Below are positions 48,532 to 61,719 of a DNA stretch of 64,000 nucleotides, one piece after another (positions within the stretch are counted from its first letter, which is position 1; every line of letters begins with the position of its first letter). The DNA is taken from assembly GCF_037038585.1 (NCBI RefSeq), contig NC_092521.1:150130605-150194604 (forward strand), written 5' to 3'. This DNA is from Patagioenas fasciata. Taxonomy: Eukaryota; Chordata; Aves; Columbiformes; Columbidae. The notes below the pieces were generated by a model that searched no databases, had not been told where the DNA came from, and worked only from the letters and a program-made list of their open reading frames with translations. Made by a program: the position numbers and the translations under genes.

Positions 48532-50589
48532 CTCTTACACAGCTACTGGAAAGGGCATTTGGCCCTTACAGGCATTGTTTAGACAGGCAGCCCTCTCCTC
48601 TCTCCTCACCTTTCTCATCAGGAGAGGGCTGTCTCAGAAAGCAGCATGACTAGAAGGTGTCTGCAGCTGGACCCATGTTCAGGCATGTGCTAGTGGAGAA
48701 GCCAGCACCTGCCTGAGTACAGGGACTCTAGGCTGGGATACCAAGGTGAAATGCTCTTTGCTTCTGCAAGCAGCAGAAAGTAGGAAGAGAAGTGGCAAAA
48801 TACCAGTTTCCTGCTGTCCCCACAGATATGAGGTCTCACTGACACCTCCTGCGGATGCGGCTGAGTGCTATACAAAGCAGACAGACCATGAAGCTGACAT
48901 AACTAGTACCCACACACAGATTCATGCAAAACACATTCAGTTTAGTACCTTGGATGTCCATGCTTGGTGGAGACCAACTCTTGGTGAACTGGCAAGTTAG
49001 TAACTATTGCTGACAGAGGAAGCTTGCCTGAGCAGAGAGCACATTTATTTTACACCTATAAACATCATTGTGTGCAACTGCACATTTGGGCTAAGCAGCA
49101 GCTGGTGCCTCCTCACTCGCACAGCAGAATGACCGAAGGAGAGTCCTGTAAGGCCCAGTTCAGCTCATGCAGTGTTAATTACAGATAAGTAGTCATATGA
49201 ACAGACCTGTATTTCCAAGGACAAAGCTGAACTACACTGCACTGATAATGTCACCAAACAACATCAAACACAACTCTCCTGCCCCAGAGAAACCAGACAC
49301 TGAACTAAGCAACCTTTTTCTGCTTATTCAAATGAAAATGAGGAAGAGAAGAAGGTTTGGGTTTCACCACGTCTGTAACATCAGTGTAGTGGCACATCAC
49401 CTTTCAACGTGACTGTGCATCCCACAGTTTGGAGTAGCTGTACCGAAAGGTGTTTGAATATCCTGTCCCTTACACTTCACTGTAAATCTACCAGAAGCCC
49501 TCTTGTCACTCCCAGCCCTCCGCATTCTGGGCAGTTTGCACCTCTTCTAAAACACAGACACACAAATGACTGACACAGGACTGAGCAGAGGAAGAAGGAG
49601 TGGGGCAGGTAGGAGAGGAGTGAGTGGAGTAAATGGATGCGAACTTCCCAAGTCAGCTCTTCTGATGGTTTTTTTTTGGCAATGTCTGACGCTTTCTTCC
49701 ATTCTCTGCTGTATCAGATAGTGGATGGAACTGGTTGTATAGCAATCTCATGTGGTGGGGATAAGGCAAAGGTTTCTTAACTGATCTGTATTTTTATTGT
49801 ATCATCCCTTGTGAAAAATTATATGGATCAAATCAATTATTCCTCAATAGTCATTCATAAAATAGCATGTTCGACAGCCTTGTTTTCTACTGTTTGTCTT
49901 ACACTGCAAGATGGGGAAGAAGGGCCAGGTTCATTTAGGTACAAGTTAATTATCTCTTGAGCTGAGTATTACTGTTGTTAGATTAACAATTAATTTTAAG
50001 CATGTGTCAAGATCTGCATGTATAAAATTGCAAGTTGTCTATGTCTTCAGTTTCATCATTCCCTCTGCTGGCTTTTTATTCTCTATATATCAGCTCGAAC
50101 TTCTATTTTTCACTTTTAAGATCTATCTCAGCTTGTCCCGACTTTATGTTTTGTCTCAGATATGCTGATGGTACTGGCCTACACTCTGCCAGTCATGTCT
50201 GTCTTTGTTAATTTAAGGCCAAGCTTTCTTCAAATACATTTGTGCTTCATCTCAGGCTGCCAAAATCAACAAGGAGATCCATCTAAGCCTCTGCAAGTCC
50301 ACTCAGTTACTCTGCTTCTTCCCGGCCTGCTCCCTGAAATTTGCATCTCTCAGTGGGCACAAAGAGCATATCTGGTGTAGTCTGGCAGTGACACCAGCCA
50401 CAATGATGCCACTGTTACCTTGCGCTTCATGCATCTGCCAGGGGAATCCATGTGACAATTGTTGTCATGTATTTGAACTTACCTCCCATTGTGATGCATT
50501 TACCCAAACTAATTTTCTATCTATAAACAGAGCTGTTGGCATTGATGGTCTATTGCCATGTGATGTAAACTGCTGGACATTCAGGACCT

Positions 50590-50715
50590 CTGACTGTAAG
50601 CTCTTTGGGACACTTCATTATCTTCCGTGTCTGTTGTACCAAACACACCAGGACAGATCCCAGCTGAAGGTCCAAAGTGTTATAAGGTTATGAATAATAA
50701 AGATTGATAATAATG
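50590..50715 (+). repeat. Old L2/CR1-like 3'-end relic
   Basis: The sequence 'gactgtaagctctttgggac' followed by 'ccaaagtgttataaggttat' and 'aataataaagattgataata' matches the 3' end pattern of an old LINE repeat that ends in AATAATAA-type tails. A diverged sister copy is at 21,160-21,280. Confidence 0.5.
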
Positions 50716-51034
50716 GAAGATACTATTAAAGAGTATTATAGGCTACAAGAATGTCTTCATGTGTCTGCACTTTGTTCCACCACAGCAAAGAAAAAGCAAT
50801 CACTTCTCTGAGCTGAGTATACTCTGCCAGACAACTGCAGATTATGTTCCATCCTTCACATCTCAGAAGTTTTTTAACACTGTTATTTCATTAATTAGTT
50901 TCAATTATGATACTTTTTATCCCATTGTGCTTTTAAATAACCTTTTTATAAATCCTAATTGAGTTTTCTACATAATTCTTAAGATATTTTAAAATCTTAA
51001 ATAAACTATTTAAATACTTTCTTAGGTTTTGCAG

Positions 51035-51185
51035 CATCTCTACAAGGCAAGTAATTATTTTCAGTTTTACCGAGGGAAGACTTGATGAGAATTTAATTGA
51101 CTTGCTCAAGACTACAAATTAGATTTGCAGCCAAGCCAGAATTAGACTCTGCATGACTCCTAACAGCATCCAGATCTCCAGACCC
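51035..51185 (+). repeat. MIR-like CORE-SINE relic
   Basis: 'attttcagttttaccgaggg', 'ttgacttgctcaagactaca' and 'gcagccaagccagaattaga' follow the MIR/CORE-SINE order (acagatggggaaactgagg … gtgacttgcccaaggtcaca … ggcagagccgggattcgaa). Diverged but in the right order and spacing. Confidence 0.6.
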
Positions 51186-52139
51186 TGCTTTTTCTAAAAC
51201 TTGTTTTGGCATTTGATTGTTTGGAGAGGTGAATTATTGAAAGAGAGGAGGTAAAATTAGTGTATGCTTTTCCAGCTGTGATATTAAAACCAAAGCTCAG
51301 ACAACTAGAGCAACTTTAGCACATAAAGAGCAATACTTGACCTCAGAGCAAAGGCGGTATGGGCTTGGTTAGGAAACAGGCAGCTGTATGCACTGGCTGT
51401 GCTGTGTATTGCCATGCAGTCTAAAATGAACCCATGTTCTTTGTTCCATGACAGCTTTCGGTAGAAGTGAGGAAAGGCAGCTTGCTAACAATAACTTGTT
51501 TGCTCGAAAGGCAGCATGGCTCTTTTTGTGAGCAGAGCCAAGACAGGAAAGAAGGAGCAGGCTATTCTTGCATTTCTATCAGCTTCACCCTCCTTTCACC
51601 AGAAATTGTAATGTCACGTATCTACAGAACTGTGGTGGTGCCATTCTCTGTTGCACCATGCTGCAAATCATTCGAATTCTCTTTTAAGCTTGATGACAAT
51701 CTATTCTGATTCTGGTTGGAACAAGAGAAGAAAAGAGACTTATTTTGCCACCACAGAACATCTCGAGTGTGAGGTGGCTCAGGAGGCAGCCTGCATGACA
51801 AGGAACTGAAAAAGTCACAGTCGGCATTTTGCTTTTTTCCTGATTTTGCACAAGAAGGTAAGGGTTTAGCTAATGCTCCCAAGCGTGTTTGTGTTTTCTG
51901 GTCTTCAACATTTGCCCTACTGTATAGAAGAAATGAGTCCTGTCACCACATAACTGAACTTCCTCCCCTTCCTTTCATTTAATGACTTTTCTCACTGGTT
52001 AGCAGAGTGTTTTAAACCAGACTCCTGTGCCTGTCCCACCTCCTACTATATCCAAGTGATGAGCTGTGGTAACACTGCCCTCACAGCATGTCATGTAATG
52101 CTCAGCACCCCATCAGCCTCATGGATTTCACAGCTCTTT

Positions 52140-52280
52140 ACTCAGAAGCGATGCCTACCCCCAGTCCTTTGAGGTGGCGGTGAACCACATGTCACAGAAT
52201 AGGAAGCTGAGGGACAGCTGTGGGAAGTAACTCGCCCACAGTCCCCTGGGGCAGGGCAGAGAAATCTGATTACAGAAAGG
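52140..52280 (+). repeat. MIR-like CORE-SINE relic
   Basis: 'cacagaataggaagctgagg', 'gaagtaactcgcccacagtc' and 'ggggcagggcagagaaatct' follow the same MIR order as the copy at 51 kb. Recognition from memory of the family. Confidence 0.55.
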
Positions 52281-55200
52281 GTTCTCAAAAGCTCTCCAAG
52301 TGGGAGCTGCTGCCAAAATTCACAAAGGCAAAGTAGTTTAAAAGCAAAGCTCTTTATTGAAGAAGTGCCCAGATTTTTTCAAGACTAAAAGAATTTGTCT
52401 CAAGGCAGGTGTGTCCATGGGGACTGGTTTTAGTAGCGCTGAGGAATGTATGTGGAAGGGATTGGCAGCTTGCCATGGGGCAGAAGAAAGAGAAATTCAT
52501 GCCCATTATTGCACTCCCTTTTACTGTCTTCTCTTTTGTTGTTTTTCTTTTTTTTTTTTTTTTTTCCTTTGCTCTGTGGTATTCGTCCCCTCTCCTCCTC
52601 AGAAATCCCTTTGTAGTATCCCCTGGGCTCTGGCTTTCCTGGCTGCACTCACCCTCACCTGATGCCTGAATCCTCCTAGTTCCATATGCTCAGTCCTCTC
52701 CCCTTGGTACCAGAGAGACAATCAAACACGCAGTCCCATCTGAGTCAGCAGCTACCTGCCCACGCTGGAGGTAACTGTGAGGATCTGGCCTACAGGTTTT
52801 GGGAAGGTTGGCAAAGGAGGCATCAGCTGTGCTCATCCAGCTCACCTCCTTTGCTCGCACAGTTAGACAGCATTTACAAAGTGACTTGCAGAAAAACGTG
52901 TCAGGGAAAGAGGAGCTGCCACAGAAATAGGGAAAAATGAAAAAGTAAGTCATCAGGGATGCTCAAGTAGGCTGCTTAGTTATAGAAACAAAGACTGAGC
53001 TGCCCTGCCACAGTACTGATGTATAGGATCCAGAAATGTGGCCCATAGCCAGGTCATATTTGCTGAGGTGGAAGATCAGAGGGTGGATCCCAGCATTTTA
53101 TGACAGGAGGAAGGAACAGAAAAGGATAGAAAAGAGGTTTACACAACTATTAGGAAAGAGGCAAAGGCAATGCCAAGGACAGTGCTGGAGTCAGAGACAG
53201 ATGAGAATTCATGTTTTCCTTTCCAGAAGGAGTCAGAACTGAAGGATGAGGGCATAGCTGGTGGACTGAAAGCACGTAAAGGATGGCAGCTAAAGAGCTG
53301 ACCATGAGCTCCCAGGAATGGGGGAGCTCAGACCAGTCCTCCCTGGTGTGACAGTTCTGACAGAGCCACGGGATGTCTACGCATTTTCTGGGATTACTGA
53401 AGGAGAAAGCCTTGCGAAGGGCCAGGATCTAAGCAGAAGTAGAAGCAGGTGTTTATTCTTGAGAAGTTCAGGAGACCAACCACACTGTTAATCAGAATAC
53501 CAGGTGCAAAATGAACCCTCACACATTTGCTGCCCCAGGAATGACCCTATTCCCAATCCAGAAAATGTTCCCTCCCTATTTTAGGCTTTACATTATCTCT
53601 TAGTCCTGGGCCTCTCCTGAATGCACTTGGGTATTCACACTTAGGTCCATTATGAACAAAGGTCATTAAACCTTGTCATGTAAAATATATCTAGCTGGAG
53701 TTTCCTTAGGCCCCCAGAGAAGGAAAAAAATGGCCTCCATGACTCTTCTCCTTGGCAATAGCCCAAATAGCCTCTGCCTCTGGGCTTGGCCTGTAAGAAG
53801 GGCATTTCCCAAAACCAGATCACATGTAACTTTCTTTGACCTTGTAGCCTTCGCTCTACATTTATGAATGAATCTCTATTAAAAGCAGGGGGTAAATGTT
53901 TTTCCTTTGTTCCTCTTTCAGTTTACAAATTTGTCTTCTCCTACAGCCAGCTGTTAAAAGATTGGTTCTGCCCCTGCTTTCACCTTTCCTGTTTTATCAG
54001 CTGAGACGTCAAACTGAGGGCCTGACCACTTGGTGCTCAAGATCCATGGCTCTTTTTGTAAGGCAGTGGCCTGGCCCACTCTAGACTCTAAATGCTGCCT
54101 TGTCTTACAGTGTGAGTTAGCCTCTCACACCCTAAATTGCAAGGCATCATTGCCATCAGCAATGAACAGTTTCCCTGTCCTAATTCAGGGGTGACAGCAG
54201 TTAAGCAATAGGTGAAAGAAACTGTGTATTTCTGACGCATGAACACTGCTGAGAGACTTTTTTTTTTTTGGCTCTTGCAAATTGTTTGACATCCACAGAT
54301 TAAAAGGGCTGTAGAAATTCTTATGATGGCTTATTATTTTGGTCCTGTTGCTATTCTTATTTCTATTACCCTGTGCCAATTTATCTTCTTTTCTACAAGA
54401 TTTCACCTTCTTGCTCTACACCTGCCTGAAGAATATGTAGAAATCACGAATAAATAAAAAAAACACTTTACCTAAAATGGCTATAGCAGATGAACTGCTC
54501 CAACAAGACACAGTAAAACTCCTTCACTCTGCCCATGCTATGGGATTTAACTAAGCCCATTAAGCACCTCTCCACAGATAACTATGGCTGATTAGACGTG
54601 GTCAGCTGTGCTTGTGGTGACTTCCCAGCCTGCAGCAACCACAGCAGTAGCTACAGGGACCTATCTGCTGTCAGAACTGTTCTTCTGGCTGGAGAAGGAC
54701 ACATAAGACTATTTGTTCGGACCATGGTGGGTGGGAGGTTGTGGGTGCTGAGGATGTGATGCAGACAGGATGATGAGGTCAGGCTACTCTGCAGCAGGAA
54801 GACCTCATGGGGTGATGTGTGGGATAGGGAGTAGATGGGAAAAGGAGGTGGAGTGTGTAGCATGATGGAAGTGACATTCCATGCGAGAAAGGTAACAGGG
54901 CATAGTTTTGGGGCCCTGCTCTGTGGGAGTATGGCATATCATTGGGTGGTTTTGGAGAGGGATGGACAGTGACTACTCAGAGTCACCTCAAAACACATCT
55001 TTAAAAAATCTGCTTTAATATTCCAGAATATTTCAACAATTTTCCTTCAGAACACAGAGCAGCTCAAATGGCTGCTCTGCAGTGACCTCTAGGGTTTTGC
55101 TTTCAAAACTGCTGCAACCTTAGATCACCCAGAAAAAAATAGCTTCTCCCAAACAGATTATGTGCACCTACTTTTTCTTCTATGACTGGCTTATGCCATT

Positions 55201-55790
55201 GCCAGTCTCAAAGTCTTTCTCCAGGTAATGCCTTAGGTAGGGCATATACGGAGAACAAAGGCTTGTTATCTCCAGTTTGCTGGTGCATCAAAGGAAGTTA
55301 CAGATGCTCCGCATGGATCTGATCCAATTCTCTTTGAAGTCGATGAAAACCCTTCCCTCGACCTCTCATTCAGTTCTCCTCTCTCAGTAGCTCCTTATGC
55401 AAATTGTAGTCTATTTTGTGTGTGTCTCCATCAAAATCAAAATGTTTTGCCCAAGCATATCCCTTTGTGGAACCTGATAGCAAACCTTTCAAAATTCTTG
55501 GCATTCAAGCGTGACTTGAAAGCAGATTAGCGCTATCCAAAGGCAGGGAAGAAGCCAGCCCTGACCCTACAAACCTGTGGAAGCACCAATTACTGACAGC
55601 TATTATCACTCTGACTGCAGCAGGACTGCTCACCTGGGTAACAGCCAGGAGGAACAGGCCTCAGATAGGGACCTGCTGAAAATCAGACACAATGCAGATG
55701 AATGCAGGCCACTTGACGGCAGAAGGTTGTCAGGAAGCCAAACTGGAAAGAGCTGGCCAAACCTAAAATGAAATTGTCTGCATTTGCTAA

Positions 55791-55813
55791 AATTAATTAA
55801 TTAATTAATTAAT
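55791..55813. repeat. (AATT)n microsatellite
   Basis: Five AATT units plus a partial one. Confidence 0.9.
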
Positions 55814-56554
55814 GGATGGAAGTATAGAGTAACAGAAGTCCTAGCTAAGGACAAAAGTGTTCAGAAATAGAACCAAAATTCACAGCAGAGGCTAAAACTG
55901 AAAAGTGGGACAGCCCTACTTGTGGTTACTGGGATGCAATCCTAACGCTTTGTGCCTTTTAAGACAGTCCTTATGTATTCATGTGCCAACAGACCCACCC
56001 CCCCTTAACAATTACAAATCTGGGATATGGATTAAAGCGATAGCAGGTGGCAATTTAATTGCCATCAATCTTACATCTGAACCTCTCATTTGCCATATAA
56101 ACTCAAGAACAGCTGGCTCTCAGCCCTGGTTGCCCTCGCGGCTGTAATGGCCAGTTCAAAGGTGTGGATGTTGGGTCCTCATCTGTGCCTGGCCAAGGGA
56201 CGAGGGGAGGAAAGGGCTGCAGCGGTGCTGTGCTCTGCTGCAATTACATGAGGCCACCAGCTACACCCCTTTTTCCTTATCTTCACAGAAGCATTTGTTA
56301 CCTGGTACCAGCTGCAGTCCTCACGCTGAACCAATGTGGGCTGAAGAACATTCACCAGCCTGGGCTGCACACAGAAGCCCACAAGACACTGAGGCACAGC
56401 AAGCACTGTTATCAGCAAAAATTAGCAAGAAAGCAAATTTCAACCATTCTTCGGGCCTGTTTTGCTGTGCCTTGGCGAGCCTGTTTTTCTGGAGGGGGTT
56501 TGACCCGTTTTGGTGTGCTGTGGAAAGGCCAGGGCATGGTGCACACGGCAGGTC

Positions 56555-56900
56555 GCGGCACCTGCGAGGTCTCACCGAGAGCCCCATCTGCTGCCCGCCC
56601 GGCCCCGGGGAAGGGGTTGGCGGCACGAACCGGGGCTCGGGGCCTTCGTGCCCGCCCCGCTGCCAGCTCCTCCTCGGGGCCGGGCGGCGGCGGCGGCGCC
56701 ATCCCGGGGCCGCTCCGTTCAGCGCCGTTCCGCGCGGCGGCACAAGATGGCGGCAGAGCCCCAGGGCCGAACCCTCGGGGCTCCCGCCGCCTGGCCGGCT
56801 TTTCCTGTCAGGGGTCACCAAAACTGGCAGAAGCTGTGGAGCTGGCGTGGGAAAGGGTGGAATAAACTGTTGTGTTGCGAGTTTTAGGTTAGGTGTCGAG
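56555..56900 (+). promoter_or_regulatory. CpG island with YY1 site: candidate promoter
   Basis: A sharply bounded GC-rich, CpG-dense block in AT-rich surroundings, including a (GGC)n run near 56,684-56,698. At 56,744-56,754 it holds AAGATGGCGGC, the classical YY1 motif that marks transcription starts and first codons of housekeeping genes. An ATG inside this motif (56,747) opens a 46-codon frame (MAAEPQGRTLGAPAAW…) to TAG at 56,885-56,887. I recognise no protein. It could be the first exon of an unplaced gene or a non-coding RNA promoter. Longer frames on both strands through this block are composition artefacts. Confidence 0.5.
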
Positions 56901-59400
56901 GGTGGTCTAGGGCAGGGGAGGGAGGGGATGAGGCACTCACTGAAGTAAGGTGGTGTGGAGAGGGGCTTCAGCAGGGAACTGGGATTAGTGAAGGAAGAGA
57001 TCGGGGTCACATCATCTCTGAACGTTCAGTAGAGTGAATAACCTGGGTATCTTTATAGCTCGAGCTGTCATCACTTAACACTACACTTCAAAGCCATGGG
57101 GGTATGCTCACCAAGTAAACTCAATTTGCATTTGATAACAGGAAAGAGCTGGTGCTGCTGTAGCCAAAGTACACCTTAAAAATCTATTATTGTTATCGAA
57201 CCTTAACCACAATTCCTAAGCAATTGCAAACCCCGGGAATCCAAAATATAGGGAGGCAGCATCCCTGCCCTCTAAAGCAAGGACAATCTGGTGTGTGAAA
57301 TACCAGGCAGAAGCCCTGGGAATGCAGGAGCTGAGCCGTGAAGAGCTGTGGAGGACTCACAGTGCATGTTGGCATGGCACAAAGAGGGCACTGAATTCAC
57401 ACGCGTCCCCCCGAGCCTTTGTGTGCCAGCGCACAGGGCCAGCCCCCACTGCCCAGCCCCGCAGCCGCAATTAAGGGATTCCCACTCGCCATGAACAGGT
57501 GCAGCCCCACCCAAACAACAAGGCTGCAGACAAAAGATTACAAATAAGAGCTAAATCCCTCTACTGTACATTGCAGTGGTGAGCGGGGACAGGTGGCCTG
57601 GGGTAATTCGGGTTCAGTCCTCATGCTGGGGTGGGAAACCGCAGCAGTTTATTTGGATCTGAACTATTATAACTCCTTGTGGGCTCTGTTGATGGGGAAG
57701 CCGATGGAGGCATGGATTAAATCAAACAGCCTGTAAGCTACTGACAGTGGAATTATTCCTACAGATTTGACAGCTTGCAATTAAAGACACAGATGAGGGA
57801 AAGGCTACTTTCTTCAGCTACCTTCTTCACCAGTACTGTATATAATTCATTAATTCAACTATCCTTGATCATAAAGATCTTGTACATCAGATGATCATAA
57901 GTGTATGCATGCAGCTCAACCTGTGGATTTACAGTGCTCCTGTACCTTTAGGACTCACTATGTCCAGAAGAGGTCTTGAGTGTTTCAGTAACAAAAAAAA
58001 AGCAGTTGTCATCTGATGTGATTTTTGATGTTTTCATAATTTACTGCATTTATTGTTGTGTTACATGTGTCCTGCCGTAAGTGTCCTGTCTGTAGATGTG
58101 GAGGAATGTGTTAATACAGCTCGGGGCTGTGCGCAGCTCAGGTGAATTTCCAGTATTGCAGTCTGTGCTACATGGTGCTTCAAAACCTTCTGCCTTGGGT
58201 GCATGTGACTCTGTCAGATCTCTCTGAGCTTTCATGTGGTTATCCTTATAGCACCCGAGAGTGAGTGAAATGCTGTTTTCTGCATTTAGTAGGTAGGGCT
58301 GAATTATAAAACCCTGGATTCCTCTCAATCAACAAAACCACGCAAGCTAGGGTTTAATCAGTGCAGATTCTCTTGGTAATTGTTACAGAGCTATAAGCAT
58401 GTAAAGAGGGCACTCCAAATTTCAGGAGCCTTCAGAGTAATGTGCTTCCTACACTGGTTGTCTTCAGCAATGCTGAAAATCAGCCAGAATGAGCATGAGC
58501 CAGTCTGGGATCGAGGCACTTGGTTACTTCAAAACTCTTGCTAGGCATTTGAACCACTGAAATGGCAGAATACCTTGAAAAACTCGTAGCTGCCTAAATA
58601 TTAGTCCTGTAGCTTGCAGCTTTTCTTTGTTCCTTCTATTGCCAGTGAAACAGGCATGGCGTCTCCAAAGGCCAGCAGACTCCATATTAAGAAAGTTCCC
58701 TCCTGGTGGTGGTTTGTTACGCCCATCTTTTCCCCTTGACTGCTAATGAACACCTTATACTAAAGAATGCAGTTACTCTAACATAGATGTAGATGCCTTA
58801 TCCCATTCAAGCTGCTCTCGGGTATCTCACATGGATAGCCTGCATGGAAGCTCCAGCTGAGGTTCCAGAGATGTACAGGTCTCCTGTGGGTTCTGTGTCA
58901 TATCTGCAAGCCAAATTAAATGTCTTGAATCCTGTATAGTACTTAACATGATACTAGGCTGTGCGTGTCATACTCCTGTGTGTAAGGAACTGAATCCCTA
59001 TCCTGGTTAGTGTCCAGCTTTTGACTGGCTGAAATTAAAAGGAATGATGACTCACACACTAAGTGACTTGCTGGAAGACATTGATGCCAGAGGCATGTGT
59101 TTACAAGCCCAAAAAAGAGCAAAGAAGAGGATCCTGGGAAGTATAAATTCATCACCATGATAATGAGAGTCAATTATTAATCAATTCGTAAGCACATAAG
59201 TGATAAGAAGGCAGTAGAACCTATCAACATGGGTTAATCAAGAACATATCACTTCAAATTAATTCCACGTCCTTATTTGAAGGACTAACTAGCCAAGTGT
59301 CTAGAGACAAATGTGTGATATGTGTCAACTTTGTTAGTATCAAAACCTTACTCTTCTTATAAACAAAACCATGTAATTAGATCTAACTGAAATTGGGATT
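56901..59400. other. Intergenic region between CpG island and CR1 cluster
   Basis: No gene or clear repeat recognised. A GTGGGAAA motif (RBPJ-type) lies near 57,631, of unknown meaning. Confidence 0.45.
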
Positions 59401-59459
59401 AGAATGAGCACAGAATGTTAGAATCATACCAAAGCATACATCTGTGGTCCACTGTCAAA

Positions 59460-60230
59460 GCTGGACATGCCAAGCGGGGTCCTGCAGGCAAGTGTTGTGG
59501 CCTCAATGTTTTCAACAATCAATAGGCTACTAGAAAAAAGAGTATTTAATTCAACTTCTGCGAGCACTGGCTGGGAGAGGCTGGGAGAGCTTGGTTTGGA
59601 GAACAGGATCAGGACTTGCATTGATCTTCACAGATTGGAGAGCTTGCCTGAAATCAATAAACTGCACAGTAATAAAGACAAGTACAAAATGCAGGCTTGG
59701 GACAAAAGACAGAGGAAATGTGCAGTTTGCTAGATGAGGAATAACTCATAAAGCAGCAATAGTGCAGGAATGAATTGACTGGCTGTTGGAAACCAGGTGA
59801 AGCAGGACAAAACCTATGCAGAAAACCAAATGTCACTTAGGGATATATTAGCAGCAGTGTTTTGGATACAACACTGAGGTAATTATTCTGCTCTACTTGG
59901 CACTGGTGAGGCTTAACCTAACTGCAGTGTCTGGTTTTGGACATCACACTTGAAGAAAAGCTACAGGGAAATTAACAGGGAACAGCAAAAATATTAAGAT
60001 GTTTAAAAAGCACACACTGAAAGGAAATGGATTTGCTTAGTCTCAGGAGGAAATCATTGAGAGCAGACATCAAAACAATCCTCATTATGAGAAAGGTTCT
60101 CATAGAGTGGAATGAACAATGTTCTCGCGTGACTACTGGAAGGTGAGCATAGGAGAAGAGCTACAAGGTTAGGTGGAACAGTACTGTTCATGTGTGAACA
60201 GCTTCCAAAGGAAATGCAGCATCTCCTTCT
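59460..60230 (+). mobile_element. Decayed CR1 LINE copy, plus strand
   Basis: 'ctctacttggcactggtgag' near 59,891 followed by 'cagtgtctggttttggacat' corresponds to the CR1 reverse-transcriptase segment [17 protein letters not shown] seen intact at 16.3 kb, now broken by stops and indels. The upstream part 'gcggggtcctgcaggcaagt' near 59,475 resembles the GVPQGS region. Limits are approximate. Confidence 0.6.
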
Positions 60231-61199
60231 ATAGATGTTTTTCATGTCCCTGACTTGGTTAATAATTTGCCACAAAGATAAAAGCCTCAGGGCTAAATGG
60301 ATGCAGAGGTGTGGTTTTGCAATGCCTAAACTGTAGGTGCTGGGCACCCAACCCCAAGGCTTCTGGTATGGTGAGAGGCGGGTGATTAACAATGAATGTG
60401 AGAGTGAGCCAACGGGCTCAGCAAGGAGCCAACAAATGTAAGATGTCTAACTCTGGGCTGGAGAAAAACCTAACTGCATTCAGAAGTGGGGGTTGAGGGT
60501 TCTCCACTGGAAATCCTCTTCTGGAACTGAACAACTATGGCAGGTCAGCATTTCCTAGCTAAAAATCCTCAGAATCATTTTCACATCATATTACAGCAAA
60601 TCTGTTAAACGAAACACCAGCTGTGCAGGATGTCTCCTCAGAAGGGAAATTTGTAGGGTTAGATGGTAGATGAGGAGAGATCCTTGAGGAATGTGGGCCC
60701 CTAGGATGCTTTTAGACCTCTGATTTTACCTGCATCTCTAAATCTTATATCTATTTCAAAGACAGGAATTATTCATTTAAAACTCAGCTCTACTAAATAG
60801 TATCTCATAATTTTAATAAAACAACTTGTTGCTTGAGTTATAAAAGCCATTAGACAAATTCACAGAAAAATGAGAGAGAAAAGTATTGAGAGCTCTTAGA
60901 GACACAGAAACAATCTCTGGCAAAATAAATCCCTGAGCTCTTGCCACTGGCACAGGCAGGTGAGGGAACTGGACGGACCTATGTCATAGCCCAGGGTAGT
61001 AATCTCTTTGCTCTTATGGACTCAATGGAAAATTTTCATGAGCAGTTTTAGAACAAACAAAGAACTCTGCTAACAACATCTGACAAAGTCGCAGAGCAGG
61101 AAGAGCATACCAGCATGGAGGAGGCTTGAAAAGTCATCAGAAGCATCAGGACTGTGAGTATCAGAGTGCTGAAGAAGGAGGGAAATCCAGTATTAAAAG

Positions 61200-61700
61200 G
61201 TCACACATTTGGGATGCATCGTAAGAACACATGCTATGGCTGTGGCCTCGGTAGTCCTCACCAGAGAGAGAAGGAAAGAGACCTTGAGGCACTAGTTAAT
61301 GACCAAGTGGTCATGAGCTGCTGAAGGAACATGGCCATGAAAATGGTAAATATAACCCTCGCAGTACAAAGTGAGGGTTTTTGGCAGAAAGACAAGTGCT
61401 GACAACATTCTCCAAGGACCTGTAAGGTCTGTCGTGGACGACTGTGTACAGTTATGGTTCTGGTTGTCCCAGCAGATTAACTCAGATGGAGAAAAAGGCA
61501 GAGAAAGGTGATTTGGATGATAAAGAAACAAGGACTCTAATCCCGAGCTTGTTTTGCTTGCCCTAGCAAAACAAGAACTGGGAAGGAACATGGCAGCAGT
61601 ATATAAACCTGAGGAAAAATCCCGTGGAGATTGAGATCTTTCATGAGAACTCACATTTGCACAAGAGCAAATGGGCATAAACCAGGGAGGGAGAAATCAA
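61200..61700 (+). mobile_element. Decayed CR1 LINE copy, plus strand
   Basis: The stretch 'gtaaggtctgtcgtggacga' to 'ggttctggttgtcccagcag' matches a degraded CR1 'VRPSLEDCVQLWF' segment, followed by 'aggcagagaaaggtgatttg' where ERVQRRA would be. No open frame remains. It may be the 5' part of the better preserved 3' end that starts at about 61,720, or a separate insertion. Confidence 0.45.
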
Positions 61701-61719
61701 GGGATGAGGCTGGAAAACA

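Larger units (their letters stand above)
46720..56550. other. Intergenic region downstream of the MSRB2 relic
   Basis: No gene recognised. The content is unique AT-rich sequence with simple tracts (T/G-rich at 47,608-47,645 and 48,297-48,531, (AATT)n at 55,791), and three old repeat relics between 50.5 and 52.3 kb. Short open frames carry no known motifs. Confidence 0.5.

Noticed and set aside
53340..53520. Possible minus-strand LTR around a TTTATT signal
   Set aside because: No TG…CA ends with target duplication could be placed.
56321..57010. Long overlapping frames (up to 233 codons) on both strands of the CpG island
   Set aside because: Several frames overlap on both strands, with Pro/Arg/Gly/Ala-rich composition and no domain. 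Stop codons are simply rare in GC-rich DNA.
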